Of a DNA stretch of 64,000 bases, positions 1 to 11,500 are shown in pieces (position 1 is the stretch's first letter; each line of letters begins with the position of its first letter). The notes below the pieces were generated by a model. That model was given only the letters and a program-made list of their open reading frames with translations, searched no databases and had not been told where the DNA came from. The DNA lies in contig CM072888.1 in assembly GCA_037013685.1 (NCBI GenBank), forward strand, positions 9,529,034 to 9,593,033. The letters run 5' to 3'. The stretch is from Acridotheres tristis. Taxonomy: Eukaryota > Chordata > Aves > Passeriformes > Sturnidae. Made by a program: the position numbers and the translations under genes.

Positions 1-33
1 AAGGAAAGGAAAGGAAAGGAAAGGAAAGGAAAA
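1..33. repeat. (AAGGA)n microsatellite, cut by window edge
   Basis: The window opens with about six and a half uninterrupted copies of the pentamer AAGGA, ending in a short A run. The array probably extends beyond the window. It is a pure purine tract on this strand and sits directly before the first candidate coding stretch. Confidence 0.95.
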
Positions 34-56
34 CCAGGGGGGAAGTCTGAAAATAG

Positions 57-389
57 GAATCTGAAATAGTTTCTTCCTGTGACGCTGCACTGGAAAAGCA
101 GTTGCATAGTGTATGCCCACTGCCATCTACAGACAGAGAGCAGTGCTCAGCCCCAGCCCAGGGAGAAGACCTGGTGAACTCAGGATGTCCCCATTCCCAG
201 ACAGGAGCCACTCAGCAGTCTTTAAGTGCACTAGCTCAGCTTTCAGAAACCTACACGCATTCTAAAATTGTCTGTGACAAAAGCAGCAAGGAAAACATAA
301 AAGACAGCAATAGTAATGCACTTGATGTGCCTACTGGCAATAGCGGTACAGAAGAAAATCAAGCGCTTTTAAAATACATTCTAGATTAA
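57..389 (+). CDS. Candidate terminal exon, unrecognised protein (110 codons, open at the 5' side)
   Basis: A frame is open from just after a TAG at 54-56 to a TAA at 387-389. No in-frame ATG is convincing, so if it is real this is an internal-to-terminal exon, not a whole gene. The translation is hydrophilic, rich in Ser, Asn, Asp, Glu and Cys, and ends in the acidic/leucine stretch EENQALLKYILD. It contains several CpG-bearing codons near its end, unusual for the surrounding AT-rich DNA. A consensus AATAAA lies about 135 bases past the stop. Against it, no good pyrimidine-rich splice acceptor is visible upstream, where the sequence is purine-rich. I do not recognise the protein. The LLKYIL ending loosely recalls leucine-rich nuclear-receptor-binding motifs, but that is weak. 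It could also be a chance frame. Confidence 0.3.
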   Translation, partial: ESEIVSSCDAALEKQLHSVCPLPSTDREQCSAPAQGEDLVNSGCPHSQTGATQQSLSALAQLSETYTHSKIVCDKSSKENIKDSNSNALDVPTGNSGTEENQALLKYILD

Positions 390-2566
390 AAAACAAAGGC
401 AGTTACTATAAGTGCATGTACCATAATCGTGTTTACTTTTGGTGAAAATTGACAGCAGCATTTCCAAAGCCTCACTGGGGGAAAGAGAGACAAGGATTTT
501 ACGTGGAGGGAGCTAAAAAGATAAATAAATTGCCTGTGTAAACAGTAACATGTGATGGCACTGATACTTTCCTGTAAGCATGATCTTTCCTTTCCACAGC
601 AACATTAAATGTAGCTGCATGCAACACAGCCAGCACACGTGTGGAATATTCCCACCATCATCTCTTCAAAGCAACACCTTAAATAACATTATCACGTTCC
701 GTGAAACACTAATTTTGTAAGAGTCAATGGTGAATCAAGGAAGACCTGATTTTAAAATGGAACAAAACGAAAACACCACTTGTAGAAGAGCATGATTTGG
801 AATTCTGCCTCCAGACACACATAAAGGCTTTGAAAAGTAAACAGAAAGCACAATTTCAAAACAAAAGTTTCCCCAGCTAGGACTAAAGCTGTGCTGGTTT
901 CAGACAAGCTTTCCTAACATTTTTTAATGAGCATTTCAAACACTTTTTGCAGAATGTGCTGGGTTTTTTACTGGTATGTGGAAGTACTTCAAGTTTTGGT
1001 TTTTTTCCTTCCCCCAAAAAGTGACAAGCAGTGTTTAAATTTTAATTTCATTAGGTTAAAATATGTCACTTTAATGAGATTTTACTGAGACCAGAGAAAT
1101 AAAGGCAAAAACATCGAATAGAAACTGTGCAGAGCCTTTAAAATAGCACAGTTAGCACAGTTATTGACAAGGTGTTACAGAAAGAACATTTTCATGAAGC
1201 AGCTATCAGGAATATTACACATATTGGCATAAATATATTTACACATACTTTTTTGAGACTGATGAAACATTTATCATAATTTTATTTGAAAGAAAGATCA
1301 CACTTCTTTTTTAATTCAATAGGTGTCTTGGTTTGAAAAGACAGGTGTCTGCTAAGACCTACAATGGGACTATTAAAAAGTAGTTGAAGATCTATCTCCT
1401 TGGAATATCAAATTTAATGAACACATCTGGCAGTCATTTTCTTTCATTGTCAACTTCATACCATTGAAAACATGGGTCACCACATCATCTGCAGGACTGG
1501 AATGCCACAGATAAGCAGTAAATCCTGGCTCCTTGAAAGCACTTGACCTCCTCCACAAAAATAAGAGTGTTGTGTCTATGTAGTAATAGCATAAGAAAAA
1601 TTATGTCCAGATCTGCAATAATTGTCCTTCCTAAACCATTGTAAGGTGTGATCTTCCAGCCACAAATTAGTCCAGCAAGGATGCATGATGATGAGCACCT
1701 TCAAATTAAAATAGTGGTAGATATACTTCTCACTTATACCACATTTCACCAAAGAGGTTAATAAAGTGATTTTTACACCATTTTCAAAATAAGAACTTTA
1801 GATAATTCACTTCTCATGCTCTTGGCTCCTGAATATACAAAGGAGGCCCTCCAAAAGCAGAGAATGGATGAATATGCATAATTGAATTTGCTTGCAAAAT
1901 GTACCTGCAGCCAAAGAAAACTCCAGAAAGCATGGAGCAACTTTATGCATGTGGCCAAACTTCACATCCACTTCAACAGACTGAAAAAGAGAAGTTATAG
2001 GGCCCTACTGTCCTGGGTAGACAGAGCTGTATTTTATGGAAGAAGTCTGGAAGCACATCAATCTTCTCCCATACGTTTCTAGCTGCTGTCTTTACTGGGT
2101 AACAAAACTGCCAAGTTCTTTAGCTATTGAGAATACTCTACCTTCCCTGTCAAGCAGTAAAATCTATAAATATTTCAAAATATGCTCTATTTATCTCTGT
2201 TCCTCTTTAAACTGTACAGGAGTATGCATAAATATTAATGAATCACCCACTATTATGTACCTTTAATGAGATGCAGAGCATTATAAGCCTATGCATACAC
2301 GTCAACTGCATCGGCCTCATTAACAACATTAAAAAACATTTCTTTCTATTGAAGAAAATTAAAAATATGAGGTTACCTGATGAAAGACTTAAAATTGAAG
2401 GATGATAATTAACGTGGAGGTGGCTCCTTGCTAAACCTTCTGCTTTGCTCCTGGAATCTAAAACACAGACTAGCACATATTCAGTGCATATTAATGCAAG
2501 GCAACAGTGCAAAGGTGTTTAATTTCTCCATCCCCTGCTTCTGCTTGTCCAGATAACCTGAAAGAC
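390..2566. other. Unique AT-rich non-coding DNA
   Basis: No repeat family, RNA gene or credible exon is recognisable. The short open frames on both strands have no biased composition or protein-like character. Small T runs occur around 960-1015. Confidence 0.6.
524..529 (+). promoter_or_regulatory. Possible polyadenylation signal AATAAA
   Basis: A consensus AATAAA occurs about 135 bases after the stop of the candidate exon at 57-389, a normal distance for a short 3' UTR. The hexamer is common by chance in AT-rich DNA, so it only matters if the exon is real. Confidence 0.25.
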
Positions 2567-2589
2567 TTTTTTTTTTTTTTTTTTTTTTT
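2567..2589. repeat. Poly(T) tract, 23 nt
   Basis: An uninterrupted run of 23 T. It could be a plain homopolymer or the poly(A) end of a minus-strand retrocopy. The sequence on its right shows no recognisable element or AATAAA in the needed orientation, so I call it only a homopolymer. Confidence 0.9.
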
Positions 2590-5138
2590 ATTTGTATTAA
2601 AGCCCCCACCCTGGCATTTTGAGAAAGCACTATATACTACCAGCCAACCTTACACTTTGTTAATGTCATTTTTGGCATCGAACTTGTTGGCTATTCTGCA
2701 GTCCTTCACAGAGGAGCTGTCAAATCCAATTTCTTTTGCCACACAAAATACTTCTTTTAGTCTTTCCTTGTCCAGAATAATCAAAGAAAAGATCATGTAG
2801 TATATTCTTTTTTCAGGCTTAGGTTGGCTTTCTTTGGTCTTTTCAAAGTCAAATAAGGACTATGCTGAAATAAAGTTCATGACCAGCAAATATGCTGTGC
2901 ACTGATCTTTAAATGAAAAGACAACTCTGGCACAACTCCCCTGATTATCAAGTGATTTTGTAGTAGATCACGTTCACTAAGTACCTCATATTTATATAAA
3001 AATATTAATCAAAAAATCACTTTTTTTTTTTGCTTGTTCTTGCTGTATAACCATTTCCTCAAAATTCCTTCAGCTCTTCGTTCATGTTCCTTCAGTTTTC
3101 GAGATATAAACCATTAAACAGGCAACTCTCTCCTAAAACCCATTTCTCCCAGGTGCAAAATAGAAAGTACCAAACTCTGCTACTAATCTAAACTCACATT
3201 GCTTAGCCAGAAACTGAGGTTAAAAAAAAAAGATAAAACTGTGAAATTACTTTATTTGTAACAAATTAACATGTAATAGATTATTAAGATATCATAGTAT
3301 GATATACTCGTGGCCTAAAATAAAAATATTTAAACTGTACTCTGTAATAGAAGCCAATTCACAACTACAAGGTCACATAAGGGTTGAAGGAACTCTGGCA
3401 AAAAAAACCAACCAACCAAACAAACAAAAAAAACATAAAAAAATTATAATTGCTAAGCAAGAGCAACCTCAAAGACTTGAGGGTAAAAATCATGCCACAT
3501 CGTAGAGGAAAAGAAAAATGGCATTTCAGGTGCTTTCTGTTGCTAAAGATTGGAATAGAAAAATTAAAAAAAAATTTTTGTTGAAATTATGAAGGTCTTT
3601 CATTTCAACACCTGCTTCTTCATAACAACAATTTATTTTATTATAGGGGTTGATGAACAGGTTTTTTTATCCTACATTTATGAATTCATTTAGAAGAGAG
3701 GTTAAATAGTCTTGAAAACTACACATTATTCTGCAAAAGACAAGGTAATATTGCAGCACAGGCAAAGAGAATGCTTTCTGCCCTCTGGAATAGAATGTCC
3801 CAAATTGTTTCATCCAATTTCACCAATTGATTTGGTGAATGGTCACCAATTTCTAGCTGATTCTAGATGAACTGTGAAAGTTCCAGAGCACAGCAGACAT
3901 TCACAGATGTCATGCAGTGCCTCCAGGGGAATATAGAGCTTGGATCAGGCAGAGGCACCCAGGTCCTGGCCTGCAGCATCCCAAGGAGTTCTGCTCTGCT
4001 TTGGTACCACTTCACTGCTGCCTTTTCCCCAGCCACTTGGCTCCTGTGCAGGAAGAAGTGAAGAAGTTATTCTTCCAGGCTAATCTGCAATGGCATGAAA
4101 TGAAGATCCATGCCATTTGCATCCCTGGGGAAGAGGAGAACTTTTCAACATAGGATTTTAGAAGACATTAAAGGGAGTGAGCAGCTTCCTTTCATTTATT
4201 AAAATATCACTTGTTTTTGAAACTTCATCCCTCTTACAGCAGAAAAAGAAAAGTTATGCTGGCTCTACTTTGCTCCTTTTTAGTGGTACATTTCCACGCT
4301 GCCAGACTTTTTATTCTCTAGACCTTTTTTCCTGTGTCCTTGACTTTACCTTCTTCCTAATCTGATTACAGCAACTCATGCCAACAGTAGAAGAAAGCAC
4401 ATCATACTAATACAAAAGTTCATTGTGTTGCCAAGGAATTCAGATTAAGAATTTGGATTCCTATGACTATGAAAACTTGATCCAGAGAAGACTGTCTGCA
4501 GAAGGAATAAATGTTGAACTCTAGGCCCTTGGTTGTGACGGGAAGAATATAGGAGACAGGAGGGACATGCTGAAAGACAGAGATGGAAAGACAATAGAGT
4601 GAATTATAGCTTCTTCCTTTTCATGGGTACAATCTTGAAACCATTTCAAGTTCCTGCTGTTTAGAACACATTCATGGATAATATTCCAGACATAAGTTCT
4701 GGTAGTAAAACATTATTATTTGCTGCTTTACCACAAGGAAAACTACAGAACATGAAATCGCTGTTGCATAAATTGGTGTTGGTAGTATCACTCCAAAGGA
4801 TTCTGGCTGCCAGCTGGAATGAATATGAGACAGCATTTCTCTATTAACTGATATAGCACATTAGCAATATTTCATTAGTATTTATCACCAATCCACATTT
4901 CAGGACATCAGACAGGCATGATACAAATTGACATGAGTACCTTCACTTCCTGCACATAATCGGGTTCTTAACAACAGAGAGGCAGCTCTAATGGTGCCTA
5001 GCAAATTCCTGATGCAGGAACTACAGATTTGAGAAAAATGACAGTGACTTAAAGGCTAGTACTACATTTCTATATGAAGAATGTTTATTATTATACAGAA
5101 GGTTTTTTAAATTAGGAATTCGGCTTTAAACAGAAACC
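2590..5138. other. Unique AT-rich non-coding DNA with minor simple repeats
   Basis: Mostly featureless. It holds a T run at about 3020, an A-rich AACC/AAAC tract at 3400-3445 and a small inverted repeat at 3819-3839, listed separately. No open frame here resembles a protein. Confidence 0.55.
3400..3445. repeat. A-rich (AACC)n/(AAAC)n tract
   Basis: An A run leads into repeated ACCA and AAAC units and then more A. The same kind of tract recurs at about 31.0, 36.6, 44.8 and 58.5 kb, and in reverse orientation near 8.5 and 37.2 kb. Confidence 0.85.
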
Positions 5139-5250
5139 AATAGATCGATAGATTAGATAGACAGAAAGATAGAAAGATACATAATAGAAATATGGATAGA
5201 TAGATAGATAGATAGACAGATAGATAGATAGATTAGATAGATTAGATATT
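5139..5250. repeat. (GATA)n microsatellite, interrupted
   Basis: Tandem GATA units occur with interruptions (AGAC, AGAA, ATTA). The purest block is at about 5195-5232. GATA/GACA-type arrays are common vertebrate microsatellites and are likely to vary in length between individuals. An overlapping minus-strand frame that reads as a Tyr/Leu/Ser/Ile repeat is an artefact of this array. Confidence 0.95.
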
Positions 5251-7660
5251 TTCTTGGCTTTAAGAGTTTGTTGCTTTATTTCATGTAGAGAAAAGACTGA
5301 AAATACATAAGTTTTCAAAGTTTTCCATAGTTTGCTTAGTTTTTACCACATACCAGAAAGATAAAAGCCATACTACTGCAATGAGGTGATCTAAGATATA
5401 TTACACAGGTAAAGCAGCTGTGCAAATTTCACTGATGGTTCAGCTGTTGGTATTTTTCCTACCTGTCCAAATAGATAACCTTAATATTAACAAATGTTTG
5501 TGCGACCTCCAGCTAAACCCAGGATCTCAAAGAGATGAGGATGCAGGGAAATGTCTTGCCTTACTCAGTACAATGGGAAGACTAATAAAATGTGATTAGA
5601 ACATGCTTCCATAGTTAGGAACCACAAGCCACATGCACAAGCCCCTCTTGCTTTTTACTGTTCCCCAGGAACTTTGCCCTGTTGATGCCAGTGCTGCATG
5701 AAAAAAAAGGAACTCAAAGTTTAGAGGATCAGACACAGAAAAGAGTATAATCTGATTATAAAATTTAAGTGTTATGTAAAGTAATAGCCAGCCCAATACA
5801 TAAAATTCTGAGAATAGCTCAAGAAACACTAGCCTCTAGCACTAGAATGTGTATGGAAAAAAATAGTAATGGGCTATTCTGTAGCTAGACAGCTCTATAC
5901 TTTCCCTCTGTCTGAATTTTCCTGCTGTCAGGTTGATTAATGGAATGTCTTCACATTAATCTGCTTTTGGATATCTTAAATCTCAACAAGTCCAATTCAT
6001 GTTCTTGCCACCAAGATTTCCAGTAGATTTCTTCTAGCATGTCAGAATGACAGATAAGTTCTCACAGCCAACCTTGTAAAGGGCTCATTATTGTTTTCAG
6101 ACTCATGTACTCACCCTGGAGGTCCTCTGTACAAAGGCCTCCAGAGTTTTGGGTCATTTTAAAACCTGTGTTGAGTAAAGGTGTCATTTCTCTACTCGAG
6201 GAATCTTTGGAGCAGTGTTCAAGGCCACATTCTGAATTTTATGCCATTTTATATTATCAGTCCTCATACTCTAGAAGTAATTGCAATAAACCCTAAGTAG
6301 CTCAATCTAGCACACACTTGATATATTTTATTTATGTGGTTGGCTGCTCTACGTTGAAAAGCCACAAAGTTATTTATGAGGTGGTTCTATTATTTTTCTT
6401 TAGAAAGTTTTCAAGCTCCCACTGGCAACAATGCAATGTTATCAGTATATATTTTTTAATCCAGTTGCAAAATGCTGCTAGTTTGAAGCTCGTGTACAAT
6501 TATCACTTTCACTGTTTAAAGAGAGAATTTTGGGGGAAAAAGTACAACTGAAATCACTTACATAAGGTCAAAATAAACTAATTTTTACACTCACTATGCA
6601 CTTTTGTCTGCAATAGTGAGCTCAATTAGTGCTCAATCAGGGGGCAATGTAGCTGTATTGATAATGGTGCTTTATTATAATTGTCATGAGTTTTGCACTG
6701 AATAAGTGAAAATTCCTTTCACTCACTGTCCCATCATTCACACTCCAAAGTTTGTGACACTGGCTCACAAATTTGAGGGCAGGAGGAGGAAGGGAGGAGG
6801 GTATTTGTGATCTTTCATTTGAGTTTGAGGGCATGAGAGGGGATCTTTAGTAGGAAATGTTCCATATTCTTTGCCGTTGTGATTGGTTTTCTCAGTCTGC
6901 AACTAGAAACTGATACAAACAAAAAATTTTTTAAAAAATTAAACCATGGAGATATTCCAGGCAATCAGATCACAAGTAATCCAGGACAGAAGCATAAAAT
7001 GGGGTGAAATTAGTAACTACTAGAAAGATTTCTATTAATTGCAAGCAAGACATTTTATAAATTAAAGCATGAGTTTCCTGGTCAGCTCCACACATGTGTC
7101 TAAAAATTACTACCACATTTAAACCCCTTCTACTGCCTAAGATCCATGCAAAGCAACTTAAGGTACCTGTCAATTATACACAGAACCAATAACATTAATA
7201 TACCAATGTAGACATCAGCTTTCTGTAAATAAATATGTAAATGTATTTACAAAAGTATTTCTCATTTTTATCCCATCTCAGAAATGTCATCTGCTTTGCC
7301 AGCTGCAGCTGCCAACCAGCTACCAGAGATATTTATGAAAGTTCTATTTCCTTCTAGAGCAAAGGAAGGATTTTCCCTCCATTCCAGTCAATACTGGGCT
7401 GTTTTCCTGGGAGCATGATTTTATAGGACAAACCTGTAATTTCATACATTGTGGAGAGCACTTCTCTCCAGATGAGATCAGAAAAATTCCTCAGAAAACA
7501 ATCCATTTGAAATCACATCCTTTTCCTGCCTGATTTTCTGAACTGTCCAATGCTTTCCAGCCCATGCAATTATAATTTTTGATAATATAGTAAGGAGCTC
7601 AGAGTAGGCTCCTATGCCACATATTTATGAAATGCTTTAGCCCAATCTACCTCTCAAAGC
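5251..7660. other. Unique AT-rich non-coding DNA
   Basis: No repeat family or gene is recognised. A purine-rich patch lies at about 6780-6805. Short frames on both strands lack protein-like features. Confidence 0.55.
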
Positions 7661-7715
7661 TATATCTATATCATCTCTATCTATATATCTAGATCTATAT
7701 CTATATATCTATATG
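7661..7715. repeat. (TATCTA)n microsatellite, imperfect
   Basis: About nine imperfect units of TATCTA/TATATC make up this tract, which is alternating and AT-rich. Confidence 0.9.
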
Positions 7716-8460
7716 CATTAACATGATTAATTAATTGTTTGAGGTACTTAACACCTTCTTTGCTGTTAGAATGTTAACTTCAATGTGTAAATAAAGAACT
7801 TATAAGTATTAATTATGGTGTAAATAAATCCTTAGATATTATTTCCCCATTTTACATTGTTTGATTCATGTTTTGACTAATACAAGATCAAGTATAAATC
7901 CTGAAACTCAACTGAAATCTTGAATTTAATTTAAATTTTATTGATATGTTTGGGCACACTGCTTCCTCACATTCTCCAATGGTACTCTTTATAGAAGTTC
8001 AACATTCACATGAGAAAACCTGATGAAGAAAGAAAATATTTCATAACTTTCATTCTGAAAAGTGGCTGAGACTTTGCACGGAGACTTCTCTCTCATCTAC
8101 TTAACAGGACACAGAATGTTTAAATGAGAACATCTGCAGCTTTCTTTCAATACTCTGGGGAAAGCATGAAAAGCAATATGTTACAGTAAGAGCAGAAGCA
8201 ATGGGGATTCTTTCTTTGCAACTCAGTCAAAATATGCTGCATGTAGGCATATTTAATTTTTTAAAATGAATTTACTTAGAATTCTTAAAGAAACCAGCTG
8301 TTGTTACTGTATCTATGCTTGAAAATCCTCTGAGTCTAGCAGTTGGAAGCTTACATACTTATTCCATTAATTTAGATGACTGTGAACATTTCCCATAGAA
8401 TAATTGTGCTGCATAATGCATGACTATTCATTCTCTAGTAATGTCAGTTGAAAGAAAGGA
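7716..8460. other. Unique AT-rich non-coding DNA
   Basis: No gene, RNA or repeat is recognised. The sequence is dominated by TAAT/AAAT-type words. Confidence 0.55.
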
Positions 8461-8572
8461 GGAAGGGGGGAAAGAAGCAGGTGGGTTTTGGGGGGGGGGT
8501 TGGGGAAGGTTGGTTTTTTGTTTGGTTGTTTGGTTGTTTTGTTTGTCTTTTGTTTGAGGTTTTGATTTTTTT
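8461..8572 (+). repeat. G-rich tract passing into GTTT-type low-complexity DNA
   Basis: Runs of six and ten G, followed by further G4 and G2 groups, lie within about 55 bases. They lead into TTGG/TTTG repeats and then T runs. The G groups on the plus strand meet the simple pattern for a G-quadruplex. The GT-rich part is the reverse complement of the A-rich AACC/AAAC tracts found elsewhere in the window. Confidence 0.85.
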
Positions 8573-11500
8573 TCCACTTGGAAATTACTAAAGTCCAAAA
8601 GTATCAGTGCTGCTTTCATAGGGTTTAAGTTGACACACCTAGGTCTCCGGACAATTCTCAGTGTCCCTTTGGTTTATATTAGCCACAGAATGCCATATTT
8701 TTAATAATCCGGGTCTAATTACTTCCAAACTTTATGTCTGTTTCGAAAAAGGACACAAAACAAATCAGTATCCAAACTCTGGATTCATCATCTGCCTAAC
8801 CATCATTAACTTCATGAGGGAATTCAGTTTCCAAGGTGATATTAAACTTAGGAAACAGCTTGGTAGATGCCCTTGATTTCGGTACTCTTTAAGCAGAAGA
8901 AAAATTTATAGGGAAGAAACATCTCCTGAATATTAAACTTATCTCTGCCCTTTACTTGTTGTCTCCCAGTTTTCCTTTTGGATCTTTTGAAAAAAATAGC
9001 TTCCTAAGGATATTGTAAGATACTGGAAAGTGGGATCCCAAAAGAAGTGGCCATTTGCAGAACCTACAGTTTTCTCCATAAGCCAAGGCCAAGAGACTTC
9101 CAGTCCCCCTCTCCTCCCACCCAACTTTGTCTTTAAGCTAAACTAATTCTGCCTCTCAAACTAAACACAGCAGAACTCAAAGAGCTCTGCCCTTCATTTC
9201 TTGTTGGTCAGAATGTTTTCTTTTGGTAGACACTCAACACAGTTGGGTGCAGAAGGGCTCACATTTTCCTAACATGCCATACATACCATAATTAACATAA
9301 AGGCTAATAAGGATAATGAGAATGTTCACTAAACTGCTCATTTATAACAGCAAGCTCTGTTTCATCTAAGTTCCTATACTGTACAGTCATCTAGAAGTCC
9401 CTTGTCCCTGCTGTCATACCATCCCTATGGATATCTACAATAAAAGGTTTAAGACAAGACACTTAGAGTACCTGAGTTGCTATGGACAGGCTCCACTTGA
9501 CTTTGTTATGAATAACACAAAATCTCTTGGCAGACATCATCCAGTAGAAAATAAGCCCAGGTTTTTAGGGGTTCACATCAGGTGAAGGAAGGTGCAGATG
9601 CAGGCCTCTTGGCAGGTCTTGTCATTCAAAAAGAATGGAAATCCATTAAAACATCCCAGTGGCAGTCCAAATGTGGAGAGTGGATCACAGACAGGAGCAC
9701 AGAAATGCTGTGCTTGGACACCCAATGTGGAGTTTTCCTCCTCTCATCCTCAATGCTCTCAAAACCTGTCCAATGTGAGGGTGCAATTAAACTGTGCCTT
9801 AAAACCTGAACAGCTGTGAACTACACCTTTAAAAAGAACTTCAGTTTCCCAGCTGAGGGATTTCTTTTGCTTTAATCCAACATACCAAGGGTTTTACCCT
9901 GGCTGACCCAGGAATCAGGATCAGTAAACACCATGAGACCCCATCAACATCAATATTCCCCCATAACTCTCAGTAGACACGGAACAGCAATGAACTTCAT
10001 GTGTGCCACTGAGGCTGGAGGTAAACTAACTGAAGTAAACTTACCAGAATAAACTTTGGGGATTTAAAGAAGTGGAGTTACTCCTAACAGGAGCAGAGAA
10101 ACTGAAAGAAATAACAGAGAAATCAAGATTAGACTGAAAGACTGACTTTTTCTATATGAGAACATGGCAAAATTAAAAACCATTTAAAAATTAGAATAAT
10201 ATTTCTACCAAGGAACAATATAAGAGCAAATCTGGACTACTTTTCAAAATACTTTTGCAAAGCACTTTAGGCTCAGATACAAGTAACTTCTCATGCCATA
10301 CAGACAGTTCTCACTTTTCATTATGTTTAATCAGAACATAAGGCCATAAGAAAAATGTGGCACAGTGATTCATGCCATGGATCAAACATGATCAGGCTAA
10401 TACAGCAGAAAAAAAGAGTCACTGAGAAAAAAACTTCAAAAATTTGAATACATTGTATAAATTGTGGTGAATGCAGCCAATGAAAAGAAGAGAACGAGAA
10501 GTTAAAGATCTAATTAAAGTGAATTAAAAAAACAACATTCTTGCATGCAAACTGCTTTAACTCCTAACAACATACACTTGAGAAAAAAAAGCCTGTACTG
10601 GTTCTTTGTATGCAGGTCTGTCAGTTGTTTTATTTGAACAGAGATGGCAAGGAAATTCTGAAGAATTAGAGACCTGTCAGCTCTGGCTATCAATAGGCAG
10701 ACACTTGAAAGTCATCCTCCTATTGAGATTTTTCAACAATAAATGGCTTTTCTCTAATCAATCTGCTTCTGAAGACAAACATGATTCTACCACTATATGT
10801 AATATTTAGAAACCATAATTAAGGTTCCCCTTGATGACAATAGTAACAACTATGGATTTAAGCACTAGATAACATTTCTGCCTGTGATAAATGTGAAAAT
10901 GAACAGGCACTGAAACAGCCATAAGAAACAGTCATGGACTAAAGTGACAGCAGGAATAAGATGACCACATTATGTAAAAGAAAAGTGTGTGGAGTACTCA
11001 AGAATGAAATAAGAACAGGCTACATCAAATATATGATACAGTCAAGTTAATACAGAAACTCTACACTGAAAGCAAGGCTGTGTTCACCACAAACAAATCA
11101 TGTACTCATCACACACAAAAAAGGAAGATCCTTAAAGAGAAATTACTACGTGATCCAGCACAACACTTAAAACTGCAGAAGAGTCTACAAAGGAGAGAAA
11201 TAAAAGCTCTCATATATGAGAGTCTGGAGTATACTCAGAGGAAATGGAAATTATCATCAGAAATAATTAAAAAAAACCATTCCCCTGAACAGAGGTCTAC
11301 AACTATAACATGTCATAAAGAATAAGCTGCTGGAAGAAAAAAAAAGAAATCTTTCATTATTTCAGTACTTCAGCATTTCTCCTCATGAGCATTACTTACA
11401 TTGCTATTACTGATAATCTTTACAACTCTTCTGTGAGTTACAACTGTTTTAGTGACATTAATATTTTCCCTCTCTGCTTTGATATTTATTTTTCTTCGAA

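Noticed and set aside
5112..5318. Minus-strand frame reading as a Leu/Ser/Ile/Tyr repeat
   Set aside because: It is a direct translation of the GATA microsatellite.
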